Shown: positions 56,539-64,000 of the stretch, in pieces
Layout: each line of letters starts with the position of its first letter
Position numbering within the stretch: position 1 is the stretch's first letter
NCBI GenBank assembly: GCA_964451985.1
Contig: CAYVKB010000003.1
Location: 1-64,000 of the forward strand
Origin: GBS-DC sp964451985
GTDB lineage: Bacteria > Armatimonadota > Fimbriimonadia > Fimbriimonadales > GBS-DC
Length of the DNA: 64,000 bases
Direction: 5' to 3'
Translations under genes and position numbers: made by a program
Notes under the pieces: model-generated
What the model saw: only the letters and a program-made list of their open reading frames with translations
Told to the model about the DNA's origin: nothing
The model's database searches: none

Positions 56539-57438
56539 TCATCCTCGCATCACCCACAGCACAATCAAGCCCCACGCGACCACTGAAAGCGCGATGTGCT
56601 TATCAGACACCATCAGTTTCTCAGGGCTGCCCCCCGCGTCGTACCGATGCACCACGAAAAAGTAGCGTAACAGCCCATAGGTGACCACCGGCAAAGTATA
56701 CCAGAGGTTCGGATGGCTTTTGGCGGTTTCGGATAGAATCACGTAAATTGCGTAAGACTGCAGTGTCAGCCCCATGCAGATAGTTAATAAATGTTCAAGC
56801 ATGTTCGCAGAGTAGTCGCCCAGTGCGTTGCGGTGGTTGGCGGCGTCCTCGCCCAGCGATACGAGCTCGTGTCGCCGCTTCGCGAAGCCCAGAAACAACG
56901 CCAGAAAGAAGGTACAGATAATCAGCCAGGGGGAGATGTAGACTCCAATTAGCACTGCTCCCGACGCCGCCCGCAGCAAAAAGCCCAACGCGATGATGCC
57001 TACATCCAGCAGCGGAATCTGCTTCAGGTAGAAAGTATACAGGGTGCTTTGGATAGCGTACACCAGCACAATCACGCCGAAGGGCACACGCAGCCAGAAC
57101 GCCAGCCCAAGCCCTAATGCCAGCGACGCCAATGCACCCACCCACGCCACAGATACAGGCAATTGTCCCGACGCTATCGGGCGATGTTGTTTTTTAGGAT
57201 GATGGCGGTCGCGCTCGCGGTCTAAAATGTCGTTCACGAGGTAGATGCTACTTGCCGTGAAGCACAGCGCAAAAAAACCCAGTACGGTTTGCCACAGCAG
57301 CGTGAGGTTGGTAAACTGCGCCGTGAACAGCAGTGCAGCGAACACCAGCAGGTTCTTAATCCACTGGTGCGGGCGCATCGCCTGTATTAGGGCGACCCCA
57401 ACGCTTATCGGATTCATCGCCACGCGCGTTTGGCTCAT
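56539..57438 (-). CDS. UbiA-family prenyltransferase, DPPR-synthase-like
   Basis: A 299-residue polytopic prenyltransferase with about 8 helices. The first Asp motif is NDILDRERDRHHPKKQHRPI, preceded by MRPHQWIKNLLVFAALLF. This combination is typical of decaprenyl-phosphate phosphoribosyltransferases, which put 5-phosphoribose on polyprenyl phosphate, the first step of polyprenyl-linked ribose/arabinose donors. The second region (GEDAANHRNALGDYS) also fits. The substrate assignment is family-based. The start overlaps the epimerase stop (ATGA). Confidence 0.85.
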   Translation of the reverse strand: MSQTRVAMNPISVGVALIQAMRPHQWIKNLLVFAALLFTAQFTNLTLLWQTVLGFFALCFTASSIYLVNDILDRERDRHHPKKQHRPIASGQLPVSVAWVGALASLALGLGLAFWLRVPFGVIVLVYAIQSTLYTFYLKQIPLLDVGIIALGFLLRAASGAVLIGVYISPWLIICTFFLALFLGFAKRRHELVSLGEDAANHRNALGDYSANMLEHLLTICMGLTLQSYAIYVILSETAKSHPNLWYTLPVVTYGLLRYFFVVHRYDAGGSPEKLMVSDKHIALSVVAWGLIVLWVMRG

Positions 57439-58388
57439 ACGAGAGCCGCCTCCTTTCTGTACGCCTCCACCGTGCGTTGAATGCCCTCTTGAAGCGTATA
57501 GCGGGGCTGATAACCCAGCATGCTCTCTATCAAACGGATGTCGGCATAGGAACGGCGGATGTCGCCCGCACGCGGGGGCTGGAACTCTGGATGCAGGGAG
57601 TAGCCAACCGCATACTCAATCGCCTGCAGCAGCTCCAGCAGTGTGTAGCGCGCTCCAGTGGCAAGGTTGAACACTTTGCCGACAGCGTTCGGATGGGTTG
57701 CGCCCAGCCAGATGCCCTGAAGCAGGTCATCGATGTAAATAAAGTCCCGCACCTGCTTACCGTCGCCAAAGATGATGGGTTTACGGTCGGTCAGTGCAGC
57801 GGTAATCCAGCGTGGCACGACAGCAGCGTACTGTGAACGCGGGTTCTGACGCGGTCCGTACACATTAAAAAAGCGAAAACTGACAGTGGGCACGCCGAAC
57901 ACGCGGCAGTAGTCGCGGCACAGCAGCTCGCCATAGTACTTGCTCCAGCCGTAGGGTGAGATGGGTGTGGCGCGCATACCCTCTCGCTTAGGCAGGCGTG
58001 GCGAGTCGCCATACACCGCCGCCGAAGAGGCGAACACCAATCGCTCGCAACCCGCCCCACGTGCTGCCTCCAACAGCAACTGCGTGCCGTACACGTTCAC
58101 CTCAAAAGTTTCCGTCGGCAATTCCATCGACAGAGGCACGGAGACCTGCGCCGCCAGATGAAATACCATCGCGCAGCCATCTATGGCATCACGCACAGCG
58201 TCGGGGTCGGCGACACTGCCCCGAATGAACTCAACAGAATCAAGCACCTCGCGCAGGTTATCTAATGTGCCCGTGGAGAGGTCGTCCAGCACGCGCACCT
58301 GTCCGTGCTGAAGTAGAAACCGCGTCAGATGCGAGCCGATAAAGCCCGCGCCCCCCGTCACCAAAAACCGCCGCTCAGTATGCCCCAT
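57435..58388 (-). CDS. NAD-dependent sugar epimerase/dehydratase
   Basis: A 317-residue extended short-chain dehydrogenase of the UDP-sugar epimerase group. Motifs: FLVTGGAGFIGSHLTRFL, LDDLSTG, FHLAAQVSVPLS, SSAAVYGD, YGWSKYYGE (Tyr-x3-Lys) and RFFNVYGPRQNP. It most resembles UDP-glucose/UDP-GlcNAc 4-epimerases; the exact sugar cannot be told. The ATG at 58388 lies inside the sugar transferase 3' end, so the genes overlap. It provides a nucleotide sugar to the EPS pathway. Confidence 0.9.
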   Translation of the reverse strand: MGHTERRFLVTGGAGFIGSHLTRFLLQHGQVRVLDDLSTGTLDNLREVLDSVEFIRGSVADPDAVRDAIDGCAMVFHLAAQVSVPLSMELPTETFEVNVYGTQLLLEAARGAGCERLVFASSAAVYGDSPRLPKREGMRATPISPYGWSKYYGELLCRDYCRVFGVPTVSFRFFNVYGPRQNPRSQYAAVVPRWITAALTDRKPIIFGDGKQVRDFIYIDDLLQGIWLGATHPNAVGKVFNLATGARYTLLELLQAIEYAVGYSLHPEFQPPRAGDIRRSYADIRLIESMLGYQPRYTLQEGIQRTVEAYRKEAALV

Positions 58389-59094
58389 CACCTCTTAAGA
58401 TTGCTGGAATTGTGCGGAGCAGGATTTTGATATCCAGCCCTAAGGAAATATTTTCCACATAATAGATATCCAGTCGCATCCATTCGTCGAAGGTCAGGTT
58501 GCTGCGTCCACTGACCTGCCACAGTCCCGTGCAGCCTTGCGGCACGGCGAAGCGCGTGTAGTATTCCACTTTATCGAAGCGGTTCACATCGTAGGGCGCC
58601 ATCGCACGGGGTCCAACAAGGCTTAGGTCGCCCTTGAGTACATTGAACAGTTGGGGCAGCTCGTCGAGGCTATATTTGCGGATGAACTTGCCGGTACGGG
58701 TCATACGCGGGTCGTGTTTGATTTTGAATGCGCCCCCCTGTTTCTCGTTCATGTGCATAATCAAGGGTTGTAATTCCTGCGCGTTGCAGCGCATGGAACG
58801 GAACTTGTACATGATGAACGGCTTGCCGTAGCGTCCAAGCCGTATCTGGCGGAAGAGAATAGGACCGGGCGATTCGAGACAGATGAGCAGCGCAATCACA
58901 AGCATCACAGGCGATAGGATGACGAGTGCAAGCGACGCGCCCACGATATCGATGAGCCGCTTAAGGAAGGCGTGGGAGATTTTGACTTTGGGGATATATT
59001 CCGCGAAGGGCGAGCATTCGGGCGCGTGCGGGCACGCGATAGATTTGCCCGCCGCCGGCTCTAAAGTCGTTATACTCGGTCGGCTTGCCATCAT
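58375..59094 (-). CDS. Undecaprenyl-phosphate sugar-phosphate transferase
   Basis: A 239-residue member of the bacterial sugar transferase family (WcaJ/RfbP C-terminal type), which starts EPS repeat units by moving a sugar phosphate to undecaprenyl phosphate. One membrane hairpin near residues 45-70 (KRLIDIVGASLALVILSP), LFRQIRLGRYGKPFIMYKFR (catalytic region), RKYSLDELPQLFNVLKGD, LVGPRAMAP and GLWQVSGRSNLTFDEW. It lacks the long N-terminal membrane domain of the full-length type. AAAGGAG lies upstream. Either Met of the first two (59094, 59091) could start it. Confidence 0.94.
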   Translation of the reverse strand: MMASRPSITTLEPAAGKSIACPHAPECSPFAEYIPKVKISHAFLKRLIDIVGASLALVILSPVMLVIALLICLESPGPILFRQIRLGRYGKPFIMYKFRSMRCNAQELQPLIMHMNEKQGGAFKIKHDPRMTRTGKFIRKYSLDELPQLFNVLKGDLSLVGPRAMAPYDVNRFDKVEYYTRFAVPQGCTGLWQVSGRSNLTFDEWMRLDIYYVENISLGLDIKILLRTIPAILRGDGAY

Positions 59095-59111
59095 TTAGCT
59101 CCTTTCAGAAT

Positions 59112-59133
59112 GGGGGCGCGCTGTAGCGCCCCC
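59112..59133. terminator. Hairpin between Wzc-like and sugar transferase genes
   Basis: GGGGGCGC (59112-59119) pairs perfectly with GCGCCCCC (59126-59133) with a 6-base loop. There is no T-run. Lying inside a minus-strand operon just before a ribosome-binding site, it may tune relative expression or mRNA stability. Confidence 0.45.
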
Positions 59134-59145
59134 CAACATTTCAGA

Positions 59146-61386
59146 TTAGTCGCGTGGTGTGGTCTGTTCAGGTTCGGTGTCATCCACGCGACGGCTGGCG
59201 GCGGGCAACGCGGCGCGTTCCGCGGCGCCGTTGCGCCCGCCAATCGCGCGTTGATAGCCCTTCTGGAAGTGGCGGTACACCGTGCTGTCGTCAAGACGCA
59301 CTTTGTTGAGCACTACGCCCACAAGGTTCGCATTGTGTTGTTTGAGGCGTGCGAGCATCTCGCGCGTGGCGTCGGTCATACCTTGACCAGCAGCATGCAC
59401 AATCAGCACGTTGCCTGCCACTAAACCTATTACCGTACTGTCGGCGAAGGTCGCGCCCGACGGCGTGTCGATAATGATGAAGTCGGCCACCTTTTTGAGC
59501 GTCTCCAGCAGTTGCTGCATTTCAGGCGAGCGCAGCAGGCGGAGGGGATTCTCAGGGGGGGCGCCCGCACCGATGAACACCAGTCCCTCAATCGGGGTCT
59601 GTTGCACGGCTTGCTCCAGCGTCGCTCTGCCCTGTAAGATGTCGCTGAGACCCGGATGGTTCACATCGGCACGCACGAGGCGATGCAGTTGCGGGTTGCG
59701 CAGATCGCCGTCGATGAGCACCACGCGCGCCCCGTCGCGCGCGAGGGTCAGCGCGAGGTTGTAGGCGACAGTCGTGCGTCCCACATCGGGGTCCGCGCCC
59801 GTAATCGCAACGGCAGGACCGTTGAGTTTGCCGTTCGCCTCCATGAGGCTGGTGGAGAGCAGCTGATAAGACGCGCTGAGCGGCGTCTGTTCTGCACGGT
59901 CGCGCGCAAGCAGCGCACGGGTCATGCGTGGCAACGCAGCGACCACGGGGATGCCAAACAACGACTCCGCCTGGCTCGGCGTGTAGATGCCCTGATCGAC
60001 CTGACCGAGCAGCAGTACGAGACCTGTGGAGAGAATCAGGCTTAGTGCAAAAGCGAGCGCGACGCGCAGTGGTAGGTTCTTGTCCACTGGGCGCGCACCG
60101 GGACCGTCGATAATCTTCACAAAGCCTGCAGTTTGCAGCTCGCTCTCACGGGTGAGCGCTTCATCGAGCTTCTGCTTGAGCAGGCGCACTTTGCCTTCGG
60201 CGAGTTGCACCTTCAGCGTCAGTTCATCTGCAACTCGCTGTCTTTCGGGTAGCCCGTCCAACTTGGCGCGTTGGTCAGCGAGTTGGGTACGCAGTTCGTT
60301 CACGCGCTTCTCTGCAACTTGCGTCTCTACCATTGCCTGCAGATAGTCGCGCTTGAGGGCTTCGTAAAGATTGTTCAGACCGGTGGTCTCGGCGTCCAGG
60401 ACCATCGCTTGTTGCTCGTCAAGTTGCTTCTGCAGCTCCTCGATGCGTCCTTTTGCACGCTGTACTTCGGGGTGATTGTCGCCACGCCCCTGAGCGATTT
60501 GCGCTTGGAGTTCGTTCTGAGCGCGTGCTAAGTCGGATTGTACCTGTTGAAGGATGGGGTTATTGCGTACCACCGTGCTTAGTCGGCGGAACTCGCCACC
60601 GCCAGGGCGTCGCTCTTCCTGGCGCAGTTGCTGGGTCAGCCTTGCCAGTCGCGCCGCTGCCGATTGACGCGCCACCTCTGCATCGTAGAGCTGCACTTCC
60701 GCTCGCGAGATAGATTGTAGCAGAATGTTGGTCTGGTTCTGCGACTGGATCACATCTTTGTTCTGGTTCAGATACTCGCTGAGCTGACGGGTAGCGCGTT
60801 CGTATTCGCGTTGCGCCTGCTGATACTCTTGCTCGATGAACTCGCGCGAAGGGCGGGCGGTCTGGCTGTTGAGGGCGCTGTATTGCTCTTGGAATTTGCG
60901 CAGCAGCACATCCATCGCGTAGCGCGCTTGTTGCGGCGCGACTTCGATGTCGCCCTGAGTCCTAATAATGATGCTCAGGTACTCGGTGTTGGGAATCGGC
61001 TTGATTTCCGTGCGGCTGACCAGATCCACCACGCCCGCGAAGTCCTGTTCTGCGGGGGCCACACTCTGCTTGATAAGCTCGGCTGGCTCCCACTGCCCAC
61101 TGTCTTTAAGTTCGCGCCATGTGCTAAGCAGTACGCCATAGCTGCCTACCACGTTCGCTATGTTCTGCAGGCGTGTGATTAGGTCGACTTGCAGTGAGTA
61201 AGGGTCGGGGTAAATCACGGTGCGGTTCGCCTGCAACGAGCGGTACTCGGCAATCACCGCAAAACCTTCCCACTCGCGCGGCTGCGAGTAGAAGTAGGCA
61301 AACACCGCGCCCGTCACAATACCTGTAATCAAACCGATAATCCACCAACGCCTCTTCAGCAGCTTGATTGCTTGCCATAGATTCAT
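59146..61386 (-). CDS. Wzc-like polysaccharide copolymerase/ATPase
   Basis: A 746-residue protein. Membrane helices occur near 13-35 and 430-455, enclosing a Wzz domain and a long coiled coil (about 170-420). A cytoplasmic CpsD/CapB-type ATPase domain (about 500-690) has Walker A' VVLIDGDLRNPQ and Walker B DFIIIDTPS. The Walker A reads GADPDVGRTTVAYN, with Arg where the ATP-binding Lys normally stands. The tail after residue 690 has only two Tyr, without the usual Tyr cluster. It controls EPS chain length, but kinase activity is doubtful. GGGAGGT precedes the ATG. Confidence 0.9.
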   Translation of the reverse strand: MNLWQAIKLLKRRWWIIGLITGIVTGAVFAYFYSQPREWEGFAVIAEYRSLQANRTVIYPDPYSLQVDLITRLQNIANVVGSYGVLLSTWRELKDSGQWEPAELIKQSVAPAEQDFAGVVDLVSRTEIKPIPNTEYLSIIIRTQGDIEVAPQQARYAMDVLLRKFQEQYSALNSQTARPSREFIEQEYQQAQREYERATRQLSEYLNQNKDVIQSQNQTNILLQSISRAEVQLYDAEVARQSAAARLARLTQQLRQEERRPGGGEFRRLSTVVRNNPILQQVQSDLARAQNELQAQIAQGRGDNHPEVQRAKGRIEELQKQLDEQQAMVLDAETTGLNNLYEALKRDYLQAMVETQVAEKRVNELRTQLADQRAKLDGLPERQRVADELTLKVQLAEGKVRLLKQKLDEALTRESELQTAGFVKIIDGPGARPVDKNLPLRVALAFALSLILSTGLVLLLGQVDQGIYTPSQAESLFGIPVVAALPRMTRALLARDRAEQTPLSASYQLLSTSLMEANGKLNGPAVAITGADPDVGRTTVAYNLALTLARDGARVVLIDGDLRNPQLHRLVRADVNHPGLSDILQGRATLEQAVQQTPIEGLVFIGAGAPPENPLRLLRSPEMQQLLETLKKVADFIIIDTPSGATFADSTVIGLVAGNVLIVHAAGQGMTDATREMLARLKQHNANLVGVVLNKVRLDDSTVYRHFQKGYQRAIGGRNGAAERAALPAASRRVDDTEPEQTTPRD

Positions 61387-61404
61387 CTCAAAAGACCTCC
61401 CTCA

Positions 61405-62316
61405 TTAGGGTCGCCACAGTGAGCGTCCCATATCCAGCTGACGCAGGATCCAGAAGACCGACAAGATACGGTACACTTGGTCGTAGTTGGGGGTGTTCGT
61501 TTCCGATACATAAACGACATCCCCAGGTTGCAGTACGATATTTTGCGACATATCGCCCTTGTTCAGTAAGCGTACCAAGTCCACGCGAATCCGCTCTTCT
61601 GCCCCGTCGGGTTTCTTACGCACCACAAAGGTCTGGCTCAGGCGGGCGCGTTCGGTCTCCCACGCGGCTTGTGAGAGGGCGTCCAACACGGTGAGCCCCG
61701 GACGCCACACGTACTGCCCCGGACGCTTTACCTGTCCGCCCACAAAGTAGCGGTTTTGAGTCTCTTCGGGAATGTAGATGGTGTCGCCGTCCGCAAGCAG
61801 AATGTTTTGGCTCAGATCGCCTTCATAAAGGAGACGATAGAGATTTAACTCGATTTTAGAACCATCCACACGCTGCATCCACGCTTCCTCCAAGCGAGCG
61901 CGTTCCGGAACGATGCTCCCGCCCAGTGAGAGCGCGTCCAGCACGCGATCGCCTTCTTTGAATTCATAAGTACCCGGACGCTGCACAAGGCCCAGAATCG
62001 ACACGCGCGGGCGGTGGAATTGCAAAATCGTGACGGAGACGCGCGGCTCGCGCAAGATGTCCATCTCGCGATAACGACGGCTAATCAACTGTTCCAGTTC
62101 GCTGGTCGTCAGACCGCCCGCTTGCACTTCGCCAACAATCGGTACAGAGACCTTGCCATCTCGCGAGACGGTCGCCTGCTGTGCAGACAACTCAGGCTCC
62201 CCAACAACTTGGATACGAATCACATCTTCGGGTTGCAGGCGGTACGCGCCTTCCACGCGCTGTGCCCACACCGACGCAAGCAGCGCCAAACTCAAAATAC
62301 AGATAAGCCCTCTCAT
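61405..62316 (-). CDS. Wza-like polysaccharide export protein
   Basis: A 303-residue periplasmic/outer-membrane export protein. Signal peptide about 1-20 (ending SVWAQRVEG). Polysaccharide export domain about 20-110 (YRLQPEDVIRIQVVGEPEL, VSVPIVGEV, PRVSVTI), then two SLBB domains (about 115-195, VSILGLVQRPGTYEF; about 205-285, YFVGGQVKRPGQYVW). There is no lipoprotein Cys at the cut site. The ATG at 62316 has GGGAGGGAAG upstream; a longer frame to 62355 has not. First gene of the EPS locus, with Wzc next. Confidence 0.92.
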   Translation of the reverse strand: MRGLICILSLALLASVWAQRVEGAYRLQPEDVIRIQVVGEPELSAQQATVSRDGKVSVPIVGEVQAGGLTTSELEQLISRRYREMDILREPRVSVTILQFHRPRVSILGLVQRPGTYEFKEGDRVLDALSLGGSIVPERARLEEAWMQRVDGSKIELNLYRLLYEGDLSQNILLADGDTIYIPEETQNRYFVGGQVKRPGQYVWRPGLTVLDALSQAAWETERARLSQTFVVRKKPDGAEERIRVDLVRLLNKGDMSQNIVLQPGDVVYVSETNTPNYDQVYRILSVFWILRQLDMGRSLWRP

Positions 62317-62385
62317 AGACTTCCCTCCCGTATGGGTCTGTCCTGATGATAGCACAGCAACTTTCGTGCCATCTGTACACTCCTA

Positions 62386-62507
62386 TTCTTCAAATTATCG
62401 GCATGGAAAGTCAGAATATTCACCTTCTGCCGTTTGATTATACCTGTTCTTCAAATTATCGGCATGGAAAGTCAGAATATTCACCTTCTGCCGTTTGATT
62501 ATACCTG
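62386..62507. repeat. Perfect 61-bp tandem duplication carrying -10 boxes
   Basis: 62386-62446 and 62447-62507 are identical. On the minus strand each unit holds GG-TATAAT (62437-62442 and 62498-62503), so the EPS operon has doubled promoter-like sequences in the divergent region between wza and the DUF444 gene. The leader to wza from the nearer box is about 115 bases. Confidence 0.9.
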
Positions 62508-62593
62508 CTTTGCCTGTGCATGGTTCCGCGCGGCTGACCAAAAGCGGAACTTTTGCCGATATTCATGGTATCTTAACACGGGGGTTGAACGCA

Positions 62594-63766
62594 GTGGAAA
62601 ACGGCAAACAGGGCTACTGGCTATCAACCGACTCGTGGGATTTGCACCGCCGAGCCGAAAAAGATCGGCTGCGCCATAACGAGAAGGTCAAGGAAGTCAT
62701 CAAGCAGAATCTAGGTGAGATTATCGGGCAGCAGGACATCATTACCGCCGAGGACGGCAAGATTATCAAAGTGCCCATTCGCGGACTGGAGCTGCCTCAC
62801 ATTCGCTACGACCCGCACGGCAAAAAAGGCGTTGGACAGGGACCCGGCGGCAGCCAACCCGGTGATGTAATCGGACGCTCTGGGCAGTCCGGGCAGGGCG
62901 CGGGCAAACAGGCAGGTACGGAACCCGGTGTTGACTTCTACGAGGCAGAATTCACTATCGACGAACTGGTGCAGATGGTGTTTGAAGACCTGCACCTACC
63001 CAACCTGCGCGACAAAGGCACCAAAGACATCTTAGCCGATCAGGTGCGCTTCGACACCATCGCCCGACGCGGACCGCAGTCGAATATTGACCGTAAGCGC
63101 ACACTGATTAACGCATGGAAGCGCAACGCCGCCGAGGGGCAGCCCAGCTGGGAGATTCGCGAGGAAGACAAGCGCTTCAAGAGCTGGGAAATAGTGCCCG
63201 AAAAGCAGCGCAACGCCGTGGTGATCGCCATGCGCGATGTATCGGGTAGTATGGGCGAGTTTGAAGCGTACATCGCCCGCAGCTTCTACTATTGGATGAC
63301 GCGCTTTTTGCGTACCAAATACACCGCCACAGAAATCGTGTTTATCACCTGTCACACGGAGGCGAAGGAAGTCGACGAGCATACCTTCTTCTCGGCGGGC
63401 GATTCGGGCGGTACGCGCTTGTCGGCTGCCTACAAACTCGCACTGGAAATCATTGAGAAGCGCTTTAACCCGCGCGAGTGGAACATCTACCCCTTCATGT
63501 TCTCCGACGGCTACAACTGGGGCGACCACGAGGTGGTGGAGTATATGCGCAAACTCGTGGACTACTCTAACCTTATCGGCTACGGCGAGATAGCGAATGA
63601 CCTCTGGGGAGGTTCTGGTGGGTTGGCTCCGCTCGGTCAGGCGCTCACGGACGCTTTTCAGGGCGATCCGCGCGTGGTAGTGGTGAAAATCACCGCCAAA
63701 GAGGATGTGTGGCCCGCACTGAAGCGGTTCTTCAGCAAGCACCCCGAGATGGCAGCGTTAGGGTGA
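62594..63766 (+). CDS. DUF444 (YeaH/YhbH) family protein
   Basis: A 390-residue protein of the family named YeaH in enterics and YhbH in Bacillus. The N-terminal domain (SWDLHRRAEKDRLRHNEKVK, IPIRGLELPHIRYD) leads to a Gly/Gln-rich linker (VGQGPGGSQPGDVIGRSGQS). The C-terminal von Willebrand A-like domain has MRDVSGSMGEFE (metal site), then FITCHTEAKEVDE and FSDGYNWGDHEVV. Usual partners PrkA and SpoVR are not seen downstream. The start is uncertain: GTG at 62594 with GGGGG 9 bases upstream, or TTG at 62585; an ATG at 62495 would extend into the tandem repeat. Confidence 0.85.
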   Translation: MENGKQGYWLSTDSWDLHRRAEKDRLRHNEKVKEVIKQNLGEIIGQQDIITAEDGKIIKVPIRGLELPHIRYDPHGKKGVGQGPGGSQPGDVIGRSGQSGQGAGKQAGTEPGVDFYEAEFTIDELVQMVFEDLHLPNLRDKGTKDILADQVRFDTIARRGPQSNIDRKRTLINAWKRNAAEGQPSWEIREEDKRFKSWEIVPEKQRNAVVIAMRDVSGSMGEFEAYIARSFYYWMTRFLRTKYTATEIVFITCHTEAKEVDEHTFFSAGDSGGTRLSAAYKLALEIIEKRFNPREWNIYPFMFSDGYNWGDHEVVEYMRKLVDYSNLIGYGEIANDLWGGSGGLAPLGQALTDAFQGDPRVVVVKITAKEDVWPALKRFFSKHPEMAALG

Positions 63767-63775
63767 GGCTATCAC

Positions 63776-64000
63776 TCATCCTTCGGTGCGCCATAAGCTG
63801 GCGACCGGCAGCGCCCACTGCCTCGCGCTGAACGGCAAGGCGGTCTCGCCCAGATACAGCACCACGCTGCCCGCCCAGCGGTGACCTAACAATTCGGCGA
63901 ACCGCTCCAGCCGCTTGAAGTCGCCTGCGCCGACCGTCGCGCTCGATTTCACCTCTACACCCAACAGTCGCTGCTGCTCATCCTCCAGTACAAAGTCAAT
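63776..64000 (-). CDS. C-terminus of an AAA/DUF4143 ATP-binding protein (partial)
   Basis: The last 74 residues of a gene running off the window. The sequence IDFVLEDEQQRLLGVEVKSS with ATVGAGDFKRLERFAELLGH and a closing VVLYLGE...QWALPVASLW matches the C-terminal nuclease-like (DUF4143) domain of AAA_14 ATPases: the acidic D/E and the ExK (EVK) residues are present. These are common accessory genes, sometimes antitoxin-like, of unclear function. Converges with the DUF444 gene. Confidence 0.75.
   Translation of the reverse strand: MDFVLEDEQQRLLGVEVKSSATVGAGDFKRLERFAELLGHRWAGSVVLYLGETALPFSARQWALPVASLWRTEG

Noticed and set aside
62386..62507. Two-unit repeat considered as a CRISPR array
   Set aside because: Only two units, directly adjacent with no spacer, and no cas genes.
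1..64000. tRNA and rRNA genes
   Set aside because: No TTCGA-type T-loop with a matching acceptor stem and CCA context, and no rRNA-like stretch, was noticed while reading; a covariance-model scan would settle this.

Overview
The window is a GC-rich stretch of chromosome from a diderm bacterium, most likely a member of the Armatimonadota (Fimbriimonadales-like). The reasons are a DUF1559-type pseudopilin carrying the phylum-typical FPVFAQAREKARQ signature (26245-27144), secreted proteins ending in dockerin-like EF-hand pairs (27313-28548, 46985-48592), and outer-membrane genes (LpxD at 32762, an LptD-like barrel at 16713, an LptA-like protein at 46338). A 100-N run at 43250-43349 shows this is a scaffold, so probably a metagenome or draft assembly. 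I see no rRNA, tRNA, CRISPR array, insertion sequence or prophage.

Layout. 1-5766: a DUF2339 membrane protein, then an ABC exporter set (membrane protein with a GATase-like domain, permease, ATPase). 6150-8093: cysS and a YfcE-like phosphoesterase. 8236-12656 (minus): wecB, a MASE1/PAS sensor kinase and an acyl-CoA dehydrogenase. 12720-16107: E1alpha, E1beta and E2 of a 2-oxoacid dehydrogenase. 16254-18206 (minus): a decayed gene and the LptD-like gene. 18294-20468: xerC, hslV and a SIS-domain protein, followed by convergent pnp and rpsO (minus) and divergent trmFO. 24650-30439: aldehyde dehydrogenase, pseudopilin, an AT-richer secreted HAF/dockerin gene with an internal stop, a SpoIID-like protein and two small genes. 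30551-37814: dnaB, trmD, lpxD, a PASTA kinase-like protein, rpe and ribD. 37878-42873: membrane and redox genes, a FAS1 protein and a Crp-type regulator. 42886-50010: trxA, the gap, yjbQ, argC, a baeRF protein, lptA-like, a lamin-tail/dockerin protein and obgE. 50076-53276: sufU, sufS, a Rieske protein, ribE and a Nudix hydrolase. 53280-62316 (minus): an exosortase-linked exopolysaccharide locus (wza, wzc-like, sugar transferase, epimerase, UbiA/DPPR-synthase-like, GtrA, exosortase, EpsI, ABC ATPase). The window ends with a DUF444 gene and the C-terminus of an AAA/DUF4143 ATPase.

How it works together. Most genes are housekeeping: redox cofactors, translation, envelope and Fe-S assembly. The distinctive accessory block is the exosortase/EPS locus, which should make a polyprenyl-linked polysaccharide and process or anchor surface proteins. 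Regulation is unusually legible. Almost every promoter reads GG-TATAAT or a close variant, and at 13 genes this box lies only 5-9 bases from the start codon, which implies leaderless mRNAs. A perfect TGTGA-N6-TCACA site lies upstream of the FAS1 gene, and a neighbouring regulator keeps the three DNA-contacting residues of CRP. A 17-bp palindrome covers the predicted start point of the Rieske-sufS-sufU unit, and rpsO has a 74-nt hairpin leader. Several enzymes have altered catalytic motifs (PASTA kinase, Wzc-like ATPase, ABC ATPase), and at least three loci are decayed.
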